A DNA stretch of 64,000 nucleotides from JACDAV01 sp964626755. Its GTDB lineage: Bacteria; Chloroflexota; Limnocylindria; Limnocylindrales; CSP1-4. This document shows positions 33,340-41,046 of this stretch, piece by piece. The notes under the pieces were generated by a model, which was given only the letters and a program-made list of their open reading frames with translations, was not told the DNA's origin and searched no databases. Every line of letters starts with the position of its first letter. Position 1 is the stretch's first letter. The stretch covers positions 104,183-168,182 of the forward strand of contig CAZVGO010000007.1 of NCBI GenBank assembly GCA_964626755.1, in the 5' to 3' direction. Both the position numbers and the translations under genes were made by a program.

Positions 33340-33993
33340 ATGGAATCGCGCGTGCCGATCGTGGCCGGGCTCGGATCCGGCGTCCTCGTCGCCGTGCTGG
33401 TGATCGTCGCGCTGGTCGCGCTCGGGCCGGCTCCGGGGGTACCCCAGGTCAGCCCGTCGGCCCCTGGCTCGACGGGCGCCGCCTCGCCAACCGCCGCCGG
33501 CCGCACGGCCGGCTCGCCCTCCGCGAGCGCGGCCGTGTCACCGGGCGACCAGGCCTTCCACATCGGAGAGCCGGCGCCGCCGCTCGTCGTTCCCAGGGTC
33601 GGCGGCGGGACCATCGACCTCGCCTCGTTCCGGGGCAAGCCGGTCTGGGTGAACTTCATGGGCACGTACTGCCCACCGTGCCGTGACGAGTTCCCGCAGA
33701 TGAACGGGTTCCACGTCCGGTACGCGGACGCGGGCCTGGTCGTGCTCGCGATCGACGTCCGCGAGGAGGAGGCCACGGTCGCCGCATTCGCGCAGGAGCT
33801 GAACGCAACGTTCCCGCTGGGCCTGGATGCCGATGGGAGCGCCCAGCGTGTGTGGGAAGCGATCGTCCTGCCGGTCCACTTCTGGATAGACGCGGAGGGG
33901 ATCATCCGCGACGGCGCGCTCGGCGGGATCGGCCCCGACATCATGGCCGCCGGCCTTCGCACGATCATGCCGGGCGTCGACGTCACGCCGTGA
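33340..33993 (+). CDS. TlpA/ResA-like membrane-anchored thioredoxin
   Basis: A 217-residue extracytoplasmic thiol-disulfide protein. It has an N-terminal TM anchor (about 8-30), a Ser/Pro/Ala-rich spacer, and a thioredoxin fold with active site GTYCPPCRDEFP (CPPC, about 110-113) and the cis-Pro region VLPVHFWIDAEG. Such proteins reduce cytochrome c maturation components or other envelope thiols. It overlaps the trehalose-phosphatase gene by 4 nt, although no functional link is evident. Confidence 0.9.
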   Translation: MESRVPIVAGLGSGVLVAVLVIVALVALGPAPGVPQVSPSAPGSTGAASPTAAGRTAGSPSASAAVSPGDQAFHIGEPAPPLVVPRVGGGTIDLASFRGKPVWVNFMGTYCPPCRDEFPQMNGFHVRYADAGLVVLAIDVREEEATVAAFAQELNATFPLGLDADGSAQRVWEAIVLPVHFWIDAEGIIRDGALGGIGPDIMAAGLRTIMPGVDVTP

Positions 33994-34934
33994 GGCGGGA
34001 CACGGACGGCGAAGCGGAGAGCGCCGGGTCGGAATCGGGAGCTGGCCCGGCGGCCGCCTGGCGGGAGGCGCGCCGTGGCGCGCTCGCGCTCCTCGCGGCA
34101 CGCCCGCCGCTGCTGGTGGTCTCGGACTTCGACGGCACGCTCGCGCCGATCTCGCCGGACCCGATGGGCGCGATGATCGAGCCGATTGCCCGCCGCGCGA
34201 TCCGGCGCCTCGCCCGGCTCGCCGAGCAGCAGCCCGACCGCCTGTCGGTCGTCGTCCTCTCCGGCCGAACCGCCCTCGATGTCGCGGGCCGGGTCCGGGT
34301 CGGCGGCGTGCGGTATCTCGGCAACCACGGAGTCGAGGCCGGGGACCTCGCGCGGTCGGCCCGCGCCGAGGGCCTCGCGGTCGTGGTCGAGCCGGCTCTT
34401 GTCGGGTGGGTCGAGCCGGCGACTGCGCTCGGGGACGCGGTCGCGGCGCTGCTCGGCTACCCCGACTGGCTGTTCGTCGAGCGCAAGGGGCCGTCGGTCG
34501 CGTTCCATTTCCGGGCCGCGGCGGACATGGATGAAGCGCGGCTGGCCGTCCTCAAGGCGATCGAGTCCGCCGAGCGGGCAATCGGAGGAACCGGTCTCGT
34601 CGGCCTCGAGGGCCGCCGGATCGTCGAGCTCCGCCCGGCGGGGGCGGGCGGTAAGGGCGCGGCGGTCGCCCGGCTCATCGAGGGCCTCCGGCCAGGGGGA
34701 GTGCTGGTCCTCGGCGACGACCGGAGCGACGCGGAGGCGTTCGAGATCGTCCGTCGGGCCCGCGATCGGGGTGAGCTGCGTGGGCTGGCGGTCGCGGTTC
34801 ACGCGGCAGCGGAGACGCCGCGCGAGGTGGCGGCGGCTGCGGACGTCGAGCTGGCCGGCCCGCGCGACGCCGCGAGGCTCCTGTCGGTCGTGGCCGGGGC
34901 CCTCGAGCGGGAGGCGACCCGGACCGGGACCTAG
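33990..34934 (+). CDS. otsB: Trehalose-6-phosphate phosphatase
   Basis: A 314-residue HAD-superfamily phosphatase that makes trehalose from trehalose 6-phosphate. Motif I VVSDFDGTLAPISPDP (about 42-57) with the catalytic Asp pair, motif II VVVLSGRT, the substrate segment YLGNHGVE, and motif IV VLGDDRSDAEAFE (about 238-250) are all present. GTG at 33990 overlaps the tlpA stop. No otsA lies in the window. It converges on nuoN with a short gap. Confidence 0.88.
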   Translation: MRRDTDGEAESAGSESGAGPAAAWREARRGALALLAARPPLLVVSDFDGTLAPISPDPMGAMIEPIARRAIRRLARLAEQQPDRLSVVVLSGRTALDVAGRVRVGGVRYLGNHGVEAGDLARSARAEGLAVVVEPALVGWVEPATALGDAVAALLGYPDWLFVERKGPSVAFHFRAAADMDEARLAVLKAIESAERAIGGTGLVGLEGRRIVELRPAGAGGKGAAVARLIEGLRPGGVLVLGDDRSDAEAFEIVRRARDRGELRGLAVAVHAAAETPREVAAAADVELAGPRDAARLLSVVAGALEREATRTGT

Positions 34935-34994
34935 ACCGGGAGTGCCTCCACCCGCGCCGGCTGCCCCGTTCTCGCGGGGAGATTGCACCTCCGG

Positions 34995-36455
34995 TCAGGC
35001 TATCGAGCGGGCTGCCTCGTTGACGATGTCGAGGAACGGCCCCGGGAACAAGCCGAGGATGATCGTCAGGAACGTCGCGGCCGCGAGCCCGCCCCACAGG
35101 AGCCGGCTGTGGCTGAGCGGCGGCGCCTCCGTCTGAGGCTCGCGCATGTACATATAGACGACGACCCGCAGGTAATAGAAGGCGGCCGCCGCGGCGTTCA
35201 GGACCGCGATCACCGCGAGGATCGCGACCGGGCCGCCGGCCTGGACCGCGGCGAGGATCACGTACGCCTTGGCAAAGAACCCGGCGGTCGGGGGGATTCC
35301 GGTCAACGACAGGAGGAACAGCGTCATCAGGACGCCCAGCCACGGCTCCCGCCGCCCGAGGCCCGCGAACGTGTCGAGGTTGGAGGTCACGCCGGCCCGA
35401 CGCTGGAGCGCAGCGACGACCGCGAAGGCCCCGAGGTTCATGAACGAGTAGGCGGCCCCGTAGTAGAGGAGGCCCTCGAGCCCGTTCAGCTGCCCCGCGG
35501 CATACGCGGCGAGGCCGACGAGCATGTACCCGGTGTGGGCGATCGAGCTATAGGCGAGCATCCGTTTGACGTTGTTCTGGGTCAACGCGACGAGGTTGCC
35601 GAGGGTCATCGTCAGCGCGGCCAGGACGACGATCACCGGCAGCCAGTACGCCTGCAGGTCGCCGAGCGCCTCGACGAACAGGCGGAGGATGAGGGCGAAG
35701 GCGCCGATCTTCGGGCCGACCGACAGGTAGCCCGTGACCGGGGTCGGCGACCCCTGGTACGCGTCCGGCGTCCAGTAGTGAAACGGAACGGCCGCGATCT
35801 TGAACGCGACTCCGGTCGTCATGAATGCCAGGCCCATCGCGAGACCGGGCGAAAGCGCCGCACCGCCGGCGACCACGGTCCCAAGCATCGCGGCGACGTC
35901 GGCGACCCGGGTCGACCCGGTCAGGCCCCACACGAACGCAAGGCCGAACAGGAAGATCGCCGAGCTGAACGAGCCGAGGAGGAAGTACTTGATCGCGCCC
36001 TCGGTCGAGTAGCCGTCGGTCTTGTGAAAGCCCGCGAGCATGTAGCCGGGCAGGACCATGAGCTCCAGGCCCAGGAACAGCAGCAGCAGGTCCGTGGAGG
36101 CGGCGATGATCATCGCGCCGGCCATCGCGAAGATGAGGACCGCGGCGAACTCGGCAAGGGGCAGGTCGCGCGGCTCGAGGTAGTCGGGCGCGAACGCGAT
36201 CGTCAACGCGACGATCGCGACGAAGAGGATGTCCAGGAAGGTCGTGAGCGCGTCGACCGTGTACGCGCCGTCGAACGCCGTCCCCGGCTGGCGGGCCAGG
36301 AAGAGGACGAGCAGGCCCACGATCGCGAGGCCGCCGAGCGACGTCGCGAGCACCGCGTCCCGCCGGCCCGGCCGGACGATGTCGACGACGAGGACCGCGG
36401 CCGCGACGACGACCGCCCCGATCAGGGGCAGGATCGCCGTGACGTCATAGCTCAT
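34995..36455 (-). CDS. nuoN: NADH-quinone oxidoreductase subunit N
   Basis: A 486-residue antiporter-like membrane subunit of complex I with about 14 TM helices, one of the three proton-pumping modules. The proton-conducting core AIKYFLLGSFSSAIFLFGLA and VKRMLAYSSIAHTGYMLVGL are well conserved. It is the last gene of the operon and overlaps nuoM by 4 nt. Confidence 0.95.
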   Translation of the reverse strand: MSYDVTAILPLIGAVVVAAAVLVVDIVRPGRRDAVLATSLGGLAIVGLLVLFLARQPGTAFDGAYTVDALTTFLDILFVAIVALTIAFAPDYLEPRDLPLAEFAAVLIFAMAGAMIIAASTDLLLLFLGLELMVLPGYMLAGFHKTDGYSTEGAIKYFLLGSFSSAIFLFGLAFVWGLTGSTRVADVAAMLGTVVAGGAALSPGLAMGLAFMTTGVAFKIAAVPFHYWTPDAYQGSPTPVTGYLSVGPKIGAFALILRLFVEALGDLQAYWLPVIVVLAALTMTLGNLVALTQNNVKRMLAYSSIAHTGYMLVGLAAYAAGQLNGLEGLLYYGAAYSFMNLGAFAVVAALQRRAGVTSNLDTFAGLGRREPWLGVLMTLFLLSLTGIPPTAGFFAKAYVILAAVQAGGPVAILAVIAVLNAAAAAFYYLRVVVYMYMREPQTEAPPLSHSRLLWGGLAAATFLTIILGLFPGPFLDIVNEAARSIA

Positions 36456-38092
36456 CGCGCGTCACCCGGGGTCAGCGCACCCTCGCGGCTCGGCTCCCGT
36501 CGCGTGGCGACGACGACCAGCCGCGCTGCGAGCGCCAGGCCGATCAGGCCGAGGGCGGCGGCCGGGACGATCGGTCCGACGGCGATCGGCGCTCCGCCGG
36601 CGACCGCCCTGAGCACCGAATCGACCGACGGCTGGACCACGTCGAGCAGGAGGCCCGGGAAGAGGCCGAACACGACGACGAGCGTCGCGAGCGGCGCCAG
36701 CGTGACGATCTCCACCGGCGTCAGGTCGGTCAGGTGGTGGCCGAGCGAGCGGATGAACTCGGACGGCTCGCCTGTGACGACCCGCTGGAACATCCAGAGC
36801 AGGTAGGCCGCGCCGAGGATCATGACGAGCGCCGCGATGGCGGCGAGTACCGGGCCGACGGTGAATGTGCCGACGAGCACGAGGAACTCGCCAACGAATC
36901 CGGACAGGCCGGGCAGCCCCGCCGAGGCGAACACGAAGAACCCGAACACGGCCGCGTACGCGGGCATGATCCCGGCCAGGCCACCCATCCGGGCGATCGT
37001 CCGGTCGTGGGTCCGCTCGTAGATCACGCCGACGAGGAGGAACAACGCCCCGGTGATCAGCCCGTGGTTGACCATCTGGAGGATCGCGCCCTGCATCCCC
37101 TGCTCCTGGAAGATGAAGATGCCGAGGGTGACGAAGCCCATGTGGCTCACCGAGCTGTACGCGACGAGCTTCTTGAGATCCGGCTGGACGAGCGCGACGA
37201 TCGCGCCGTAGATGATCGCGATGAGGCTCAGGACGATGATCGCCGGCGCGAACGTATGGGCCGCGTCCGGGTAGAGCGGCAGGGCGAAGCGGATGAAGCC
37301 GTAGCCACCCAGCTTGAGGAGGATGCCCGCGAGGATGACCGAGCCGGCCGTCGGTGCCTCGACGTGGGCGTCCGGAAGCCAGGTGTGGAACGGGAACATG
37401 GGAACCTTGATCGCGAAGGCGAGGAAGAACGCGAGGAAAGCGAACACCTGGAGGCCCGGATCGAACCCGGCGCCGCGGAGCATCTCGAAGTCGAACGCCC
37501 CGGCCCATTGACCGCCGTGGCCGGCCTGGTAGGCGAAGGCCGTCGCGAGGATCGCGACCAGCATGAGCAGCGACCCGACGAGCGTGTACAGGACGAACTT
37601 GATCGTGGCGTAGATCCGGTTCGCCCCGCCCCAGATCCCGATGATCAGGTACATCGGGACGAGCACGATCTCGAAGAAGATGTAGAAGAGGAACGTGTCC
37701 AGCGCCACGAACACGCCGATCATCCCCACCTCGAGGATGAGGAACGAGATCATGTACTCCTTGATCCGCTCCTGGATCGGCTTGAACGAGGCGAGGATGC
37801 TGATCCACATGAGCGTCGTGGTCAGCACGACGAGCACGATCGAGAGTCCGTCGACCCCGAGCTTGTACTGGATGCCGAACAGCGGGATCCAGTCGACGAC
37901 CTCCCGGAAGAGGAAGTCTGAGGAGGGATCCGGCGCCTGGAACCGCGTCAGCAGGAGGAGCGAGAGCACCCAGGTCGTGAGCGACGTCCCGAGCGCGACC
38001 ATCCGGGCCGTGCTGCGCGGCATGATCGCGATGAGGATTGCACCGACCAGGGGAAGGAACGTCACGAGCGTCAGGATCGGGATCCGGATCAT
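36452..38092 (-). CDS. nuoM: NADH-quinone oxidoreductase subunit M
   Basis: A 546-residue antiporter-like proton-pumping subunit. The conserved blocks FFEIVLVPMYLIIGIWGG (with the key Glu), IKVPMFPFHTWLPDAHVEAPT and LKKLVAYSSVSHMGFVTLG are complete. ATG at 38092 overlaps nuoL by 4 nt; upstream frame residues are not membrane-like. Confidence 0.96.
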   Translation of the reverse strand: MIRIPILTLVTFLPLVGAILIAIMPRSTARMVALGTSLTTWVLSLLLLTRFQAPDPSSDFLFREVVDWIPLFGIQYKLGVDGLSIVLVVLTTTLMWISILASFKPIQERIKEYMISFLILEVGMIGVFVALDTFLFYIFFEIVLVPMYLIIGIWGGANRIYATIKFVLYTLVGSLLMLVAILATAFAYQAGHGGQWAGAFDFEMLRGAGFDPGLQVFAFLAFFLAFAIKVPMFPFHTWLPDAHVEAPTAGSVILAGILLKLGGYGFIRFALPLYPDAAHTFAPAIIVLSLIAIIYGAIVALVQPDLKKLVAYSSVSHMGFVTLGIFIFQEQGMQGAILQMVNHGLITGALFLLVGVIYERTHDRTIARMGGLAGIMPAYAAVFGFFVFASAGLPGLSGFVGEFLVLVGTFTVGPVLAAIAALVMILGAAYLLWMFQRVVTGEPSEFIRSLGHHLTDLTPVEIVTLAPLATLVVVFGLFPGLLLDVVQPSVDSVLRAVAGGAPIAVGPIVPAAALGLIGLALAARLVVVATRREPSREGALTPGDAR

Positions 38093-40125
38093 GCCGGTCG
38101 TCCTGCGAGGATCAGGTACGAGGCGGCCATGACGATCAGCCCGAGGGCGATCCCCAGCGCGTAGTTCTGGACCCGGCCCGTCTGGACCCGCGCCAGGCGG
38201 CTGCCGCTGCCCCGGGTGAGAGAGCCGACCGCGTTGACCGTCCCATCGACGACCTCGCGGTCGAACCACCAGAGCGCGTTGGCGACGCGGCCGCCGATCC
38301 GGATGAACAGGAGGTCGTTCAGCTCGTCGAACCACCACTTGTTGAGCGACGCGCGGTAGAGGAACGGCAGCCGGCCAGAGAGCGCGCGGACCGTCTCGGG
38401 TCTCGGGCGCCTCCGCAGTGCAGGCAGCTCGACCCCGAAGAGCCACCACGCCACGGCGATCCCGATGGCCGCGGCCGCGACGCTGACCAGGATGAGCACG
38501 CCGTCGATCCCGAACAGGGCGAACTCGGCGTGCGGCAGGTTGAGGGCCTCGGAGGCGCCGGCGAAGACCCCCTCGAGCCAGTGATGGAGCGGCCCATCGC
38601 CGAAGGGCAGGCCGAGCGCGGCACCCAGGACGATCGTCGGGATCGCCAGCAGCCAGAGCGGCCCGGTCATGACGGGCGGCGACTCATGGATCTTCGGCTC
38701 GACGGCCGGGTCGACCCGGCTCTCCCCCCAGAACGTCAGGCCGATCAGCCGGAACATGTAGAAGGCGGTGAGGATGGCCACGAACACGCCGATCCCCCAG
38801 ACCCAGCCGAACCCGAACTTGAACGACTCGGCGAGGATCTCGTCCTTGCTGAAGAAGCCCGCCAGGGGCGGCACGCCGGCGATCGCGACCGCCCCGATGA
38901 GCATCGTCCAGTACGTGTGCGGGATCTTCCTGCGCAGCCCACCCATCCGCCGCATGTCCTGCTCGTCGTGGACCGCGTGGATGACCGATCCGGAGCCGAG
39001 AAAGAGGAGGCCCTTGAAGAATCCGTGGGTCATGAGGTGGAAGATCGCCGCGGCGAACGCCCCGACCCCAAGCGCGGCGAACATGTATCCAAGCTGGCTG
39101 AGGGTCGAGTAGGCGAGGACCCGCTTGATGTCCGTCTGGGTCATCGCGATCGACGCGGCGAGGATCGCGGTGAAGATCCCGATCGCGGCGACGAACACGA
39201 GCACTCCCGGGGCCGCCGCGAAGATCGGGTTCGCCCGGGCCACGAGGTAGACGCCGGCGTTGACCATCGTCGCCGCGTGGATCAGGGCCGACACCGGCGT
39301 CGGGCCCTCCATCGCGTCCGGCAACCAGACATGGAGGGGGAACTGGGCGCTCTTGCCGACCGCCCCGGCGAAGAGCAGCAGCGCGATGATCGCGACCGGG
39401 ACGACGGGCGCCCCGCCCTCGCCGAGCAAGGTGGCCATCGACGCCCGGATGTCGAGCGTCTGCGTGTTCACCCAGATCGCCATGATTCCGAGCGCGAACC
39501 CGACGTCGCCGACCCGGTTGACGATGAACGCCTTCTTGCTCGCCAGGGCCGCCGACCGCCGCCGGTACCAGAACCCGATGAGCAGGTAGCTCGACAGGCC
39601 GACGAGCTCCCAGGCGACGAACACAACCAGCCAGTTGTCCGCGAGGACCAGCAGGAGCATCGAGAACATGAACAGGTTGAGGTAGGCGAAGAACCGCCAG
39701 TAGCCCGGGTCGTGGGCCATGTACCCGATGCTGTAGACGTGGACGAGCATGCCGATCGTCGTCACGACGATCAGGAGGCAGGCGGTCAGGTTGTCGACGA
39801 ACAGGCCGGCGCTGACCGTGAAGTCCCCGGCGGGGATCCACTCGAACAGCTCGCCGTGGTGGCCGCCGGCTCCGAGCCCGCCGCTGAGCGCCGCGTAGCA
39901 GACGACCATTGCCAACGCCCACGAGAGCACGACGACCCCGACCGGGATGAGGTGCGCCTCGCGGTCGAGCCGCCGCCCAACGGCTGCGGTCACGACGAAG
40001 CCGAGCAGCGGGAGGACGAGGACGAGCGCGATGAGCAGCCCGATCAACCCGCCGGAGCCCGCCTCGGCACCGCCCTCGCTCACCGCGGCAAGGACCGGCA
40101 GCGCGGCGGCCAGGGTCCCGTTCAC
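38089..40125 (-). CDS. nuoL: NADH-quinone oxidoreductase subunit L
   Basis: A 678-residue antiporter-like subunit with the long C-terminal lateral helix region expected of NuoL. Key segments are AWELVGLSSYLLIGFWY, KSAQFPLHVWLPDAMEGPTPVSALIHAATMV (read in two parts) and IKRVLAYSTLSQLGYMF. GTG at 40125 is used, 7 nt after the nuoK stop; upstream codons in frame overlap nuoK. Confidence 0.95.
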   Translation of the reverse strand: MNGTLAAALPVLAAVSEGGAEAGSGGLIGLLIALVLVLPLLGFVVTAAVGRRLDREAHLIPVGVVVLSWALAMVVCYAALSGGLGAGGHHGELFEWIPAGDFTVSAGLFVDNLTACLLIVVTTIGMLVHVYSIGYMAHDPGYWRFFAYLNLFMFSMLLLVLADNWLVVFVAWELVGLSSYLLIGFWYRRRSAALASKKAFIVNRVGDVGFALGIMAIWVNTQTLDIRASMATLLGEGGAPVVPVAIIALLLFAGAVGKSAQFPLHVWLPDAMEGPTPVSALIHAATMVNAGVYLVARANPIFAAAPGVLVFVAAIGIFTAILAASIAMTQTDIKRVLAYSTLSQLGYMFAALGVGAFAAAIFHLMTHGFFKGLLFLGSGSVIHAVHDEQDMRRMGGLRRKIPHTYWTMLIGAVAIAGVPPLAGFFSKDEILAESFKFGFGWVWGIGVFVAILTAFYMFRLIGLTFWGESRVDPAVEPKIHESPPVMTGPLWLLAIPTIVLGAALGLPFGDGPLHHWLEGVFAGASEALNLPHAEFALFGIDGVLILVSVAAAAIGIAVAWWLFGVELPALRRRPRPETVRALSGRLPFLYRASLNKWWFDELNDLLFIRIGGRVANALWWFDREVVDGTVNAVGSLTRGSGSRLARVQTGRVQNYALGIALGLIVMAASYLILAGRPA

Positions 40126-40132
40126 CGGCCCG

Positions 40133-40444
40133 TCACCGGCGCATTGCGTCGTACTCGTCGACGAGCGGCGTCTTCCGGTTCCGGTAGATCGCAATGACGA
40201 TCGCCAGGCCCACGGTCGCCTCCGCGGCGGCCACCGCCATGACCATGATCGCGATGACCGAGCCGTCGGCGCTCAATTCCGGGATGAACGCGCCGAACCC
40301 GATGATCGCGAGGTTGACCGCGTTGAGCATCAGCTCGATCGACATCAGCATGCTGATCGCGTTCCGCCGGGCGAGGAACCCGAACGTGCCGATCGCGAAC
40401 AAGAGCCCGGCCAGGACGAGGTAGGCGTCGAGCGAGTCGCTCAC
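40133..40444 (-). CDS. nuoK: NADH-quinone oxidoreductase subunit K
   Basis: A 103-residue three-TM MrpC-like subunit with both conserved membrane glutamates, in MLMSIELMLNAVNL and AAAEATVGLAIVIAIYR. Overlaps nuoJ by 4 nt. Confidence 0.96.
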   Translation of the reverse strand: MSDSLDAYLVLAGLLFAIGTFGFLARRNAISMLMSIELMLNAVNLAIIGFGAFIPELSADGSVIAIMVMAVAAAEATVGLAIVIAIYRNRKTPLVDEYDAMRR

Positions 40445-41037
40445 GGCGGACCGCCTTCCTCGCGCTTCGCGAGGAACACCCCGCCGATGACTGCGGCGAG
40501 GAGCAGCACGCTGACGATCTCGAATGCCAGCACGTACTCCTGGAACAGGACCTCCGCGAGGTGGTCCGTGAGCGTGTGGATCCGGGCGCCGACGTCCGGC
40601 CAGTCCGTCGAGCCCACCGTCAGCGCGATGATCACCGCGAGCACGATCGCCGCGATGCCCGCTCCGAGCGACTGGGTCTGGAAGACCAGGCTCGTCGGGG
40701 CGTCCTTCGTCTCGGTCAGCATGATCGCGAACAGGATGAGGACGCTGATCGCGCCGATGTAGACGAGCACCTGGGCCGCGGCCACGAGGGGCGCGCCCGC
40801 GATCACGTAGATCCCGGCGAGCGCCCCGAAGCAGACGATCATCGCGAGGCCGCAGCGGATGATGTCGCGCATGGTAACGACGAGGAGCCCGGCGCCGATC
40901 ATGATCTCGGCGAACAGGAAGAACAGGATGTCGTCGCCGAAGCGGAGCACCCCGACGACGACGAGCGCAATCGGCAGCCCCACTGCGAGCCCGATCAGGG
41001 CGAGCGTTGCGCCGATCGTGAGGAGGCTGCGCGGCAT
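40441..41037 (-). CDS. nuoJ: NADH-quinone oxidoreductase subunit J
   Basis: A 198-residue five-TM subunit with the pi-bulge helix region AAAQVLVYIGAISVLILFAIML typical of NuoJ and a hydrophobic N-terminal helix longer than usual. It lies 9 nt after the chimeric G-like gene and overlaps nuoK. Confidence 0.94.
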   Translation of the reverse strand: MPRSLLTIGATLALIGLAVGLPIALVVVGVLRFGDDILFFLFAEIMIGAGLLVVTMRDIIRCGLAMIVCFGALAGIYVIAGAPLVAAAQVLVYIGAISVLILFAIMLTETKDAPTSLVFQTQSLGAGIAAIVLAVIIALTVGSTDWPDVGARIHTLTDHLAEVLFQEYVLAFEIVSVLLLAAVIGGVFLAKREEGGPP

Positions 41038-41046
41038 CGACTTACC

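Noticed and set aside
34960..34982. Short CCCCG/CGGGG hairpin between otsB and nuoN
   Set aside because: Five base pairs and no T-run; too weak to call a terminator.
36734..37921. Long plus-strand open frames antisense to nuoM and nuoL (also 38038-40197, 40561-44175)
   Set aside because: Highly charged Glu/Arg/Asp repeats without domains; typical mirror frames of high-GC genes on the other strand.
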